From the NCBI GenBank assembly GCA_021800805.1, contig JAJYYR010000001.1:1-64000 (forward strand): 64,000 nucleotides of DNA, written 5' to 3'. The notes below the pieces were generated by a model, which searched no databases, was not told the DNA's origin, and saw nothing but the letters and a program-made list of their open reading frames with translations. Each line of letters starts with the position of its first letter. Position 1 is the stretch's first letter. This DNA is from a bacterium. Its GTDB lineage: Bacteria > SZUA-79 > Acidulodesulfobacterales > Acidulodesulfobacteraceae. A program made the position numbers and the translations under genes. Shown piece after piece: positions 44,503 through 53,457 of this stretch.

Positions 44503-45771
44503 TCAAAAGGGACTTTCGAGAATATAAATTTTATTGTTTTTATATTTAAATAAATAAAGAGATTTTTTAAATCTGCCGCCGTTTAATTTGCTGGTTCCGC
44601 ATACCCCTTTAAACGTTTTAATTTTTAAAAGCGAGCGGTAAAATTGCATTCCGGGGGCGGAACCGGAAAAGTTCATATTCTTTGCCGCCTTAATTATTAT
44701 TCCGCCGATATCGTATCCTTCGGCACTGAGTATATTGGGCATTTCCCCGTATGTATTTTTGTAATTAGAACTGAATTTTTTAACGATTTTTTTCTCGTCA
44801 TGCTTGAAAAATCCGTCGGGGAAAATTGCGTTCTGCATATAAAAGCCGTACTTTTCCATAAAAGACCTCGAATCAAGGGAGCTTAGCCCGAATATAGGAA
44901 ATCCCGTAATGTTATAATAAGAAAGTTGGGTTAAAATCAGTTCGAGTTTAGAAGGATTGCCGATTACGAAAAGACCGTTAAACGGTATATACGGCTTTGA
45001 TTTTGTTATGCCGTGCATAAGATTATAAGGAGTAATGCCGAGCTGTGCCTTTTCCGCTTTCGATACATGGGTATTGCCTATATTGTTAAACTTGACTAAA
45101 GAATTGAAATTATAAAAAAAATCGACGGTTTTCCCGCTATATCCATTCGCATTCAAGACCTTTACGCCGTATTTTTTTGAATATAAATTTATATAAGACA
45201 TAATTTTTAAACCGTAACCGTTATCCGGATATATTACGGAAACAGACCTTATACCCGCATATGCGGCATATTTCATTTCCGTTCTTATCTCCTGCTTTAA
45301 AGTCATACCGTAACTAAAAACAAAAGGGGATAAATCTTGTCCGGAGATAACCGGCGACGGGGTTATCACAGGAATTTTAAATTTAACCGAATCCGATGCG
45401 AAGTATTTTAACTGACCTTCAAAAAGAGGACCTATAACGGCGCTTATCCCTTTTTTAGAGAAAGAATCAAACATTTCGCCGATGCTTTTGCCGCCCGCGC
45501 TTACAGGCAGGTTGATTATTGAATATTTTATGTTTAAACCGCCCCGTTTATTGAGGTTGAGGAGGAGTCCGTTTATAAACTGTTTGGTAAAAAATTTAAA
45601 TCTTCCTCCCGTGGGAAGCGCCAGCACTATTCTTACCGGATTGACATTAATTTGACCTTTTTTATTTATAACGGTTTTTCCGACGGACAATGAAGGAGAT
45701 AAGAAAACGGCAAGAAAAAATACTATACCGGCGGCGGCAAAATAAATTTTAATTTTAAATATTTCTGTCAT
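44503..45771 (-). CDS. Periplasmic binding-like protein (Peripla_BP_6/LpoA type)
   Basis: 422 residues: N-terminal signal or anchor helix, then two lobes of a type I periplasmic binding fold with VRIVLALPTGGRFKFFTKQF, ISAVIGPLFEGQLKYF, and IPVITPSPV (core motifs). This arrangement is shared by branched-chain amino acid binding proteins and by penicillin-binding-protein activators such as LpoA. No transport genes are near, which favours the activator-like group. Divergent from the dprA-like gene. Confidence 0.75.
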   Translation of the reverse strand: MTEIFKIKIYFAAAGIVFFLAVFLSPSLSVGKTVINKKGQINVNPVRIVLALPTGGRFKFFTKQFINGLLLNLNKRGGLNIKYSIINLPVSAGGKSIGEMFDSFSKKGISAVIGPLFEGQLKYFASDSVKFKIPVITPSPVISGQDLSPFVFSYGMTLKQEIRTEMKYAAYAGIRSVSVIYPDNGYGLKIMSYINLYSKKYGVKVLNANGYSGKTVDFFYNFNSLVKFNNIGNTHVSKAEKAQLGITPYNLMHGITKSKPYIPFNGLFVIGNPSKLELILTQLSYYNITGFPIFGLSSLDSRSFMEKYGFYMQNAIFPDGFFKHDEKKIVKKFSSNYKNTYGEMPNILSAEGYDIGGIIIKAAKNMNFSGSAPGMQFYRSLLKIKTFKGVCGTSKLNGGRFKKSLYLFKYKNNKIYILESPF

Positions 45772-45896
45772 AGTTTTTATAAATTTAAATCACATTAACA
45801 ATATTTTATTTATACAACTAATAGTTATAACAATCAACCCGATTGTATGTAAAATAATTATTTTATTTTTTTTTATTTTATCATATTATTGTTCTT

Positions 45897-46925
45897 ATGA
45901 ATATCGAATACTATACATTATACCTTAATTACAGGATTATTTTAAAGGCTAAATCAAAAGGTTATTTTAAAACCGCCGGAAAACAAAACGAACTTTCGGG
46001 AAATAATTTAGAAAACGCCGATTTTTACGCAATATTTAAAACCGAGGCGGAAAACGAAATTAATTTATTAAATAAACTTAAAATAAAGCCGGTAAAGACA
46101 GACCGTTTAATAAATTATTACGGGAGAAAAAATATTTCTCCCGTTTTACCGCAATTTTTACACATATACGACCATAATGATTTATTTGATGCCGATGGCT
46201 GTTTAGCTTCTAAAATAAGGTTGGCAAACGGCATTTTTTTAACGTCGTCAAGATTCGAAGGCGCAAAAATTTATAAACCGGATGACGATATTATAAACAA
46301 TTTATATATGTATATTTCCGATAACGCCCGCAATCCAAAATTTGATTTTATCTGCATAGGCACAAACAGTGAAGCCGAAATAGAATTTATTAAAAATTTT
46401 TCGGGAAATCTTTTATTAATCATTCTGCCGTCAAACCCTCTGCCGAATTTAACAGCCTTAAATAAAGCGGCGCTTAATTGTTTGCATATTTCTGCATTAG
46501 ACCCCTTTTCTAAAAACTCAAAATTAGGATTTACTTTAAGAAACAGTCTTGCTTTTCATTTATCGCAGGAAACCGCAATACTATATTTATCCAAAAAAAG
46601 CTCTTTGTCGGGTTTTATAAAAAAATTTAAAAATGCCGGTAAAAGGGTAAAAATATTCAAAGAGGAATACCGTTCAGATTTGGATACGGCATCTTCTATG
46701 AAACCGAAAAAAAATAAAGGGGCGGATAATATTCCGCAGTATAACGCAATTCAGCAATTTATAATAAATTCTTTAAAAAAAGAAAATATTGCTATTGACA
46801 ATTTATTAAAACTAAGCAATATTAAATTTAACGCTGCCGACAAAGAAATCATTAAGGCAATTTCAATACTTGAAATGAATTCAGAAATAGAAAGATGTCC
46901 GGGAGGGATTATAAAAAAAATATGA
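45897..46925 (+). CDS. Degenerate DprA-like protein
   Basis: 342 residues. It has a Rossmann-like middle (FDFICIGTNSEAEIEFIKNF, FSGNLLLIILPSNPLP, LHISALDPFS) and a C-terminal winged helix (about 275-340) of the DprA type, ending MNSEIERCPGGIIKK. The standard DprA nucleotide signature (GSR/ GxAxGID) is absent. dprA directly before topA is a widely conserved order, which is the main reason for this call. DNA-uptake activity is doubtful. Overlaps topA by 4 bp (ATGA). No ribosome site. Confidence 0.7.
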   Translation: MNIEYYTLYLNYRIILKAKSKGYFKTAGKQNELSGNNLENADFYAIFKTEAENEINLLNKLKIKPVKTDRLINYYGRKNISPVLPQFLHIYDHNDLFDADGCLASKIRLANGIFLTSSRFEGAKIYKPDDDIINNLYMYISDNARNPKFDFICIGTNSEAEIEFIKNFSGNLLLIILPSNPLPNLTALNKAALNCLHISALDPFSKNSKLGFTLRNSLAFHLSQETAILYLSKKSSLSGFIKKFKNAGKRVKIFKEEYRSDLDTASSMKPKKNKGADNIPQYNAIQQFIINSLKKENIAIDNLLKLSNIKFNAADKEIIKAISILEMNSEIERCPGGIIKKI

Positions 46926-49294
46926 AAAATCTTGTTCTTGTCGAATCTCCGTCTAAAGCTAATACTATAAATAAATACTTGGGACACGATTATACCGTTA
47001 AAGCTACCGTGGGACATATAAAAAATTTGCCGAAAAGTTCTATCGGCGTTGATATAAAAAATGGGTTCGAGCCTAAATACGAAATCATAAAAGGAAAAGA
47101 AAAAACCGTCGAAGAAATTAAAAAACTCGCAAAAAACGCAGACACGGTTTATTTAGCCCCCGACCCCGATAGGGAAGGGGAGGCGATAGCATGGAACATA
47201 AAAGAGATTATAGATGAAATTAATGGTAAAAAACCTGAAATAAAGAGGGTGCTTTTTCACGAGATAACCAAAGATAAGGTTATAGAAGCAATTAAAAATC
47301 CTACCGTCTTAAATAAATCTATGTATGAATCGCAAAAAGCCCGAAGAATATTGGACAGGCTTGTGGGTTATAATCTCAGTCCCTTTTTATGGGAAAAAAT
47401 AAGAAGAGGCCTTTCGGCGGGAAGAGTTCAATCCATAGCATTATATCTAATAGTAGAACGAGAAAAAGAAATAAACTCTTTCGTAAAAGAAGAATTCTGG
47501 ACGGTAAAAGCCCTTTTCGACATACAAAACAAGGATAAAAGTTATTCCGCAAGCATAGAAGGAGATCTGGCTAAAATAAACGGAAAAGAACCTGTAATAA
47601 AAACAGAAAAAGAGGCGGACGAATTAAAAGAAAATCTTCTTAAGATAAGCGGCGGCTATGCAATAAGCGATATAATTAAAAAACAGACATCTAGAAAAGC
47701 GCCTCTTCCTTTCATAACAAGCACTCTCCAGCAGGAAGCGGCAAAAATATTGCGCTTTTCCGTTAAAAAAACAATGTCCGTAGCCCAAAAACTATACGAG
47801 GGGATAGAACTTGGCGCCGTGGAAGGCGTCAGTAATAAACCTATAGGTCCTTTGGGTCTTATTACATATATGAGAACCGACTCTACAAGAATTTCCGCCG
47901 AATCCGAAGGAAATGCGAAAGATTTTATAAATAATACTTACGGTTCCGATTATCTTTCAGATAAATCGGGTATTAAAAGGAAAGGGAAGGCTGCAGCGGA
48001 AGGGAAAAAGGTTCAGGATGCCCACGAAGCGATAAGACCCACGAATATACTGCTTACGCCAAAAAGAATTAAAAGCTATCTGACCCCTGACGAATATAAA
48101 CTATATAACCTTATATGGACATATTTTACGGCTTCTTTGATGAGCGAAAGCATTTACGACCAATATAGTTTGACCGTAAAAGGAATTTATGAAGAACCGC
48201 AAAAAGATAAAATAAAGGAATATGTTTTTAAAACGACGGAAAGTATATTAAAATTTGACGGATTCCAAAAAGTTATAAACGAAAACCTAAAGAACAAAGA
48301 CGGCTCGGATGACGAAAATGAAGATCAGCAAAGCTCAAATGAAACACCGCGGGAAAAATCTCCGTCATCGATAATAAAAATATTTGAACTTCTTTCAAAA
48401 GGCGACCCTGCCTCGATAAAAAAAGTAGATGCTCTTCAGCATTTTACTTCCCCCCCTCCCAGATACACCGAAGCAAGCTTGGTTAAAGCTTTAGATGAAA
48501 ACGGCATAGGCAGACCTTCGACATACCAGAGTATAATAGCAAATATAAAAACCAAAGATTACGTAATTATGACTACGGAAACAAAGTACAGCGCAAGCTC
48601 ATCTGCAGATGCGTCTAAGAAAGGCGGCTCAACTCAAAAGTTTAAACCTACCGAATTGGGAATGACCGTTTCCGATATATTGAAAGCCGGATTCTCCGAC
48701 ATAATAAACTTAAAGTTTACGGCAAATATGGAAGAAAAATTAGATAATATAGAAAACGGCTTATTGGAAAAAAACGATCTGCTGGCCGATTTTTACGATA
48801 AATTTATGAAAAACTTTAAAGACGCTAAAGTTAATATTAAAAATATAAAAGGTTCATCGGAGCCTACCGATATAATATGCGAAAAATGCGGAAAGCCTAT
48901 GGTTATCAAAATGGGGCGGTTTGGGAAATTTCTTGCATGCAGCGGTTATCCGGAATGCAAAAATACGAAAGAACTCCAGAAAGATAATACCGGCAACGGA
49001 GATAATTATGCGGAAGCGGAAGAAACAGGCGAGATTTGCGATAAATGCGGAAAGCCTATGATAATTAAAACCGGCAGATACGGCAAGTTTCTTTCCTGCA
49101 GCGGATACCCCGAATGCAAAAACATAAAACCCATACCGGTCAAGCTAAACAAATCCAAGATTCCGTGCCCGAAGGGATGCGGCGGCTACCTTACGGAAAA
49201 AAGAACTAAAAAGGGCAGAAAGTTTTTCGGATGCTCCAACTACCCAAAATGCGATTACGCCGCATGGACGTTACAGCAGGAAAAGGCAAAATAA
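46922..49294 (+). CDS. topA: DNA topoisomerase I
   Basis: Relaxes negative supercoils. 790 residues: TOPRIM domain from VLVESPSKANTI with PDPDREGEA, catalytic Tyr316 in YMRTDSTR, and three C-terminal zinc ribbons (CEKCGKPMVIKMGRFGKF..., CDKCGKPMIIKTGRYGKF..., CPKGCGGYLTEKRTKKGRKF...; each starts with two Cys). ATG 46922 gives the family N-terminus MKNLVLVES; an upstream ATG at 46895 is less likely. It is coupled to the dprA-like gene. Confidence 0.97.
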   Translation: MKNLVLVESPSKANTINKYLGHDYTVKATVGHIKNLPKSSIGVDIKNGFEPKYEIIKGKEKTVEEIKKLAKNADTVYLAPDPDREGEAIAWNIKEIIDEINGKKPEIKRVLFHEITKDKVIEAIKNPTVLNKSMYESQKARRILDRLVGYNLSPFLWEKIRRGLSAGRVQSIALYLIVEREKEINSFVKEEFWTVKALFDIQNKDKSYSASIEGDLAKINGKEPVIKTEKEADELKENLLKISGGYAISDIIKKQTSRKAPLPFITSTLQQEAAKILRFSVKKTMSVAQKLYEGIELGAVEGVSNKPIGPLGLITYMRTDSTRISAESEGNAKDFINNTYGSDYLSDKSGIKRKGKAAAEGKKVQDAHEAIRPTNILLTPKRIKSYLTPDEYKLYNLIWTYFTASLMSESIYDQYSLTVKGIYEEPQKDKIKEYVFKTTESILKFDGFQKVINENLKNKDGSDDENEDQQSSNETPREKSPSSIIKIFELLSKGDPASIKKVDALQHFTSPPPRYTEASLVKALDENGIGRPSTYQSIIANIKTKDYVIMTTETKYSASSSADASKKGGSTQKFKPTELGMTVSDILKAGFSDIINLKFTANMEEKLDNIENGLLEKNDLLADFYDKFMKNFKDAKVNIKNIKGSSEPTDIICEKCGKPMVIKMGRFGKFLACSGYPECKNTKELQKDNTGNGDNYAEAEETGEICDKCGKPMIIKTGRYGKFLSCSGYPECKNIKPIPVKLNKSKIPCPKGCGGYLTEKRTKKGRKFFGCSNYPKCDYAAWTLQQEKAK

Positions 49295-49370
49295 CGATTG
49301 ATTTAATTTAAATTTTAAAATATTATTATTAAATATTAAATTAATTAATATGAATTAAAGGGGTGTTATT

Positions 49371-50204
49371 ATGTCAAAAGGTCTTTCTCAGTCTATTAAG
49401 GACGTATCCATTAAGACAAAAATTATTATTCCGCTTTTATTATTGGTCATCATTCCGATTGCGTTAATTGCCTACAACACATACAATCTTCAAAAACAGC
49501 TGACTATATCTTTAACGAAACACGATGCTATAGTTACGGCAAAAACCACGCTTTCGAGCCTCAATGCAATGATGTTGAACGGAACTATAATGAAAAAAAG
49601 AGACAGGAAACAGCTTTTTTCTATTTATAAAAAAATTAAAGGGATAAAGGGATTTCAGGTTATCAGGGGAAGCATCGTGAACATGGAATTCGGCAAAGGG
49701 CTTAGGGAGGAAATGCCTAATTCTCCGTTTGACGATAAAATATTAAATTCAAATAAAACCCAAACCGAGATTGTTTCTAAAAACGGGGCGCCGTATGAAC
49801 TTGTAATTGGCGTGCCTTTTGTTGCAAAAACAAATTCGAGGGGCATAAACTGTCTTATGTGTCATACAAAAGCTTCGCCAGGCGATATTCTCGGCGGCGT
49901 TAAATTAATCTACTCCCTGAAACCGTTAAGAGAATCGCAAAAAATTTTCACTAAAGAGACATTGGTCATCGCCTTAATTTTTATAGTCCTTATAATCTTA
50001 TTCTTATATTTCATTATAAAAAGCGCAATAATTAAACCCATAGCAAAAATGTCGAAACTTGCGGACGAAATATCAAAAGGGCATTTTGAAGAAGAGATAG
50101 CACACACCAGAAACGATGAGATAGGCTCTCTCGCAAAATCTTTCAACAGGATGCAGATAAGTTTGAAAAAAGCTATGGAACTTTTAAAGCGGGGCAGAGA
50201 ATAA
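49371..50204 (+). CDS. Membrane heme-c sensor with HAMP, no output domain
   Basis: 277 residues: helix 16-36, periplasmic part of ~150 residues with one heme-c site CLMCH (161-165), helix about 196-218, then a HAMP linker (to ~268) and only nine more residues. c-type heme sensors of this plan normally continue into a kinase or chemoreceptor module. The gene ends cleanly and yggS begins at once, so no output domain is encoded. It could regulate through a partner or be a remnant. Ribosome site AAAGGGGTG. Confidence 0.82.
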   Translation: MSKGLSQSIKDVSIKTKIIIPLLLLVIIPIALIAYNTYNLQKQLTISLTKHDAIVTAKTTLSSLNAMMLNGTIMKKRDRKQLFSIYKKIKGIKGFQVIRGSIVNMEFGKGLREEMPNSPFDDKILNSNKTQTEIVSKNGAPYELVIGVPFVAKTNSRGINCLMCHTKASPGDILGGVKLIYSLKPLRESQKIFTKETLVIALIFIVLIILFLYFIIKSAIIKPIAKMSKLADEISKGHFEEEIAHTRNDEIGSLAKSFNRMQISLKKAMELLKRGRE

Positions 50205-50905
50205 ATATTACAATATCGGGCAATATAAAAAATATAAATAAAAGGGTTAAAACTGCCGCCGAAAAAGGCGGACGTGATTTTTCCGATATTACTATACTCG
50301 CGGCTTCAAAAACAAAGACTGCCGAGGAAATACTCGAAGCACACGACAACGGCATAAAAATTTTCGGGGAAAATTACGTTCAGGAATTTTTGTCTAAATT
50401 TGGACGGCTCAGTCAAAATAAGGACATTAGCTGGCATATAATCGGGCGGCTCCAAAAAAATAAGGTTAAATATGTAATCGGCAACGTAGATTTAATTCAC
50501 TCCGTAGACGGCATAGAACTCGCTAAAATTATTGAAAAATATTCCATTTCCAAAAATACGGTTACTAATATCTTAATAGAAGTCAATCTTGCCGGCGAAA
50601 AAACCAAAAACGGCATTTCTATAGATTATTTGCATAATTTGATTAGCGAACTAAACAAGCTTGAATCCTTAAAACTTAAGGGTCTTATGGCGATGCCCCC
50701 GCAGGGGACGGAAAATAGAAAATATTTTAAACTATTAAAAGAACTTCTTCTGGATATAAATATTAAAGGCATTTATAAAGAAGAGCTTTCGGTCCTTTCT
50801 ATGGGCACTTCGGACGATTTTGAAACCGCCGTAGAAGAAGGAGCTACTTTAATTCGGCTTGGAACCGCGATATTCGGAAACAGGCCGTCAAAATTAAATA
50901 AATGA
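50201..50905 (+). CDS. yggS: YggS/PLPBP pyridoxal-phosphate homeostasis protein, non-canonical start
   Basis: PLP-binding protein of vitamin B6 balance. The frame is open from 50120 to its TGA at 50903-50905, with good YggS similarity from KRVKTAAEKGGRDFSDI through SKTKT (PLP lysine about residue 37), FGENYVQE, WHIIGRLQKNK and MGTSDDFETAVEEGATLIRLG. No ATG, GTG or TTG occurs in frame before 50390, where the first ATG would delete the PLP lysine. ATA at 50201 overlaps the previous stop as ATAA and gives a 234-residue protein of normal length; ATT at 50207 is the alternative. The downstream maf uses a normal ATGA overlap. Confidence 0.78.
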   Translation: MNITISGNIKNINKRVKTAAEKGGRDFSDITILAASKTKTAEEILEAHDNGIKIFGENYVQEFLSKFGRLSQNKDISWHIIGRLQKNKVKYVIGNVDLIHSVDGIELAKIIEKYSISKNTVTNILIEVNLAGEKTKNGISIDYLHNLISELNKLESLKLKGLMAMPPQGTENRKYFKLLKELLLDINIKGIYKEELSVLSMGTSDDFETAVEEGATLIRLGTAIFGNRPSKLNK

Positions 50906-51492
50906 TACCGCTTATACTGGCATCGTCTTCGGAAAGAAGAATATTTTTATTAAAAAAATCCGGCATAAATTTTATTGCCGTAAACCACAAACTTGAAAGC
51001 GAACCGCTGTTTGAGGATTCTAAAGGAAACACGCCGGCTTCAATCGGCGATTTCGTCCAAAATTTAGCTTTAATGAAGGCAAAAAGCCTGCAGGACGACT
51101 ATGCCGAAAACTGGATAATAGGTGCCGATACTTTAATATATATAAATGGAACTGTTTACGGAAAACCGAAAAATTCAAAAGATGCTTTTAATATGATAAA
51201 AGAACTGTCCGGAAAAATACATATAGTTTACACCGGAATAGCCTTAATTAATAAATATAAAAATATTTACGTTACCGATTACGATAAAACCGCCGTTAAA
51301 ATAAAAATGCTGAGCGACAAAGAAATAACCAGTTATCTGTCCGAATATCCTCCTGCAGGTAAAGCCGGAAGTTATGGAATTCAGGATGAACACGGCATCG
51401 TCGAGTCTTATGAGGGCTCTTTTGAAAACGTATTAGGGTTGCCCGTCCAAAAACTCAAACTAATCCTTTTGCCCTTAAATATGCGGCATTGA
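50902..51492 (+). CDS. maf: Maf-family nucleotide pyrophosphatase
   Basis: Hydrolyses non-canonical dTTP/UTP-type nucleotides; linked to septum control. 196 residues: ILASSSERR at the N-terminus, GADTLIYINGTVYGKPK, and the YPPAGKAGSYGIQDEHG segment of the YhdE/YceF type. Overlaps yggS by four bases and the convergent proC by 38 bp. Confidence 0.92.
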   Translation: MIPLILASSSERRIFLLKKSGINFIAVNHKLESEPLFEDSKGNTPASIGDFVQNLALMKAKSLQDDYAENWIIGADTLIYINGTVYGKPKNSKDAFNMIKELSGKIHIVYTGIALINKYKNIYVTDYDKTAVKIKMLSDKEITSYLSEYPPAGKAGSYGIQDEHGIVESYEGSFENVLGLPVQKLKLILLPLNMRH

Positions 51493-52309
51493 CGGCAGAA
51501 TCCAGAACATATTTAATCCTTCCTTCTTCAAGTTTTGCAAGTCCGTATGCCGTTGTTCCACCCGGTGAAGTTACCATATCTTTCAAGTCTTTCGTGGATG
51601 TTTTAGAAAATTCCGAGCTACTTAGCAGTTCCGCCGAGCCGAGAAGCGTCTGGACGGCTAATGTTTTTGCGGTATCCCGCGGAAGGCCAAGCTTGACTCC
51701 CGCTTCTATAAGACCTTCGGCAATCAGGAAAATATAAGCAGGGCCGCTCCCGCTTAATGCGGTTACGGCATCGAAATATTTTTCGTCTATGGATAAAACT
51801 TTTGACGACGTTTCCAGTATTTCCAAAACGGTTTCTGCATCTTTTTGAGAGACATTGCCGTTATAACACATTGCGCTCATCCCTTTTCCGACTAAAGAAT
51901 TTATATTGGGCATAATTCTAAATATTTTTAACGAAAGATTATTTTTAAGCGTCCCGTTAAAAACCTCTTCCATAAAACCGACCTTAACCCCCCCGGCAAT
52001 AGAAATAAACATAGGAAAGGCTTTGCGGTTCTTAAAATTATTTATCGCGCCTGCGGCAACTTCAAGAACGCTTTCCACCGAATAAGGCTTAACGGCGATA
52101 AAAACTATATCGCAATTTTCGACGACTTCTCCTATACTGTTAAGCGGGTTTACTTTTAAAGTATTTTTTACGAAATCAATCCTTGACGGATCGGTATCAT
52201 AAATAAAAATTTTTACATCTGGACGATTTGCGTCGGACATTCCCTTAATAAGTCCGTAAGCCATATTGCCTGCGCCTATAAAGCCTATTGAGGTTTTCTT
52301 CAGGGGCAT
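51455..52309 (-). CDS. proC: Pyrroline-5-carboxylate reductase
   Basis: Last step of proline synthesis. 284 residues: nucleotide motif GFIGAGNMAYGLIKG, FIAVKPYSVE, and the family signature in ALSGSGPAYIFLIAEGLIEAG (core ALSGSGPAYIF) and VTSPGGTTAYGL. Ribosome site AAGGAGGAG before ATG 52309. Its last 38 bases overlap maf on the other strand. Confidence 0.95.
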   Translation of the reverse strand: MPLKKTSIGFIGAGNMAYGLIKGMSDANRPDVKIFIYDTDPSRIDFVKNTLKVNPLNSIGEVVENCDIVFIAVKPYSVESVLEVAAGAINNFKNRKAFPMFISIAGGVKVGFMEEVFNGTLKNNLSLKIFRIMPNINSLVGKGMSAMCYNGNVSQKDAETVLEILETSSKVLSIDEKYFDAVTALSGSGPAYIFLIAEGLIEAGVKLGLPRDTAKTLAVQTLLGSAELLSSSEFSKTSTKDLKDMVTSPGGTTAYGLAKLEEGRIKYVLDSAVNAAYLRAKGLV

Positions 52310-52399
52310 ATCTCCTCCTTAAATTAACATATTAAATTAAATTAATAATTTTTATTCTACAAAATTTCAACCTTTTAGGCAATTAATTTGATTTCAAAA

Positions 52400-52421
52400 T
52401 AATAACGTATTATGCTATAAT
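52400..52421 (+). promoter_or_regulatory. Possible -10 and dyad for the cation exporter
   Basis: TATAAT at 52416-52421 follows a TAATA-N3-TATTA dyad at 52400-52412 that would lie in the promoter spacer. No clear -35 box. It could be the operator for a metal-responsive repressor; support is weak. Confidence 0.3.
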
Positions 52422-52444
52422 TTTATTAAATTAAGGTGCTTATT

Positions 52445-53359
52445 ATGGAACATCATTTAAACGGCGAATCTTTTAAAACCGAAAAGAGCTTAAAATTAGC
52501 TTTTTTGCTTACCCTTGTTATATTGATTGTCGAATTTAGCGGAGCCTTAATATCAAAAAGTATGGCTCTATATTCGGAATCAGGACATGTTTTAGTCGAT
52601 GCGTCCTCTCTTCTTTTGGCTTGGTTTGCACAAATTCAGGTTAGAAAAACTCCTTCGGAAAAAAATACTTACGGCTATCATAGGATCGGAATACTAGCCG
52701 CGCTTTTAAATTCGCTTTTACTTCTTATATTGTCTTTAATATTGATTTATGAAAGCTATCTGAGACTCGTGCATCCGGAGAAAATTAATTCAGGCATTAT
52801 GATTATTTTCCCGCTTATAAGTCTTACTATAAACTCCGTCATCGGCATAAAAATACACAAAGGCATAGAACATAATTTAAATCTTAAAAGCTCATTTTTT
52901 CATATACTTGGAGATTCTTTAGTCTCTGTTGCTATTATAGCGGGTGGAACGATTATATATTTCACCGGAATTTATTATATAGACCCTATAATCGGCTTAA
53001 TAATATCGCCTCTTATCGCAATAGGAGCATTCTCCGTAATAAACGAAACGATAAACATACTGCTGGAAGGCGTTCCGAAAGAGATTGACTTTACGGCGGT
53101 CAAGGACGAAATACTTAAAACGCCCGGTGTAAAAAACGTCCATGACCTTCACATATGGAGCATGTCAAAATCTTTTAAATTGTTAAGCGCTCATATTCTC
53201 GTAGAAGAATCCGCCGTTAAATCATCGGATATTTGCTGTATTATAAATAATATTCGGGAAATCCTCGCGGAAAAATTTAACATAAATCATGTGGTAATTC
53301 AGCCGGAATTAGCTGCCTGCAATATGACTGACGGTTTTTGCGTTCATAAAAATTTATAA
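52445..53359 (+). CDS. Cation diffusion facilitator exporter
   Basis: Exports divalent metal ions, Zn2+ being most common. About 304 residues, six helices. Metal-binding HxxxD pairs appear in SESGHVLVD and in FHILGDSLV. A cytoplasmic C-terminal domain (about 215-300) has HDLHIWSM. ATG 52445 with AAGGTG before it; a GTG at 52436 is in frame. The Cys/His-rich C-terminal tail (CNMTDGFCVHK) may also bind metal. Confidence 0.92.
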   Translation: MEHHLNGESFKTEKSLKLAFLLTLVILIVEFSGALISKSMALYSESGHVLVDASSLLLAWFAQIQVRKTPSEKNTYGYHRIGILAALLNSLLLLILSLILIYESYLRLVHPEKINSGIMIIFPLISLTINSVIGIKIHKGIEHNLNLKSSFFHILGDSLVSVAIIAGGTIIYFTGIYYIDPIIGLIISPLIAIGAFSVINETINILLEGVPKEIDFTAVKDEILKTPGVKNVHDLHIWSMSKSFKLLSAHILVEESAVKSSDICCIINNIREILAEKFNINHVVIQPELAACNMTDGFCVHKNL

Positions 53360-53457
53360 TCACGGTTTATTTTTTGCTTGAATTTATTTTATAAATGTTT
53401 ATAATATCTATAACGTAAAAACTTAATAACTTAATATAGAAAGAAAATATATTGCCG

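Noticed and set aside
45830..45846. ACAATC-N5-GATTGT dyad between divergent genes
   Set aside because: Short, single occurrence, and no promoter of known geometry next to it.
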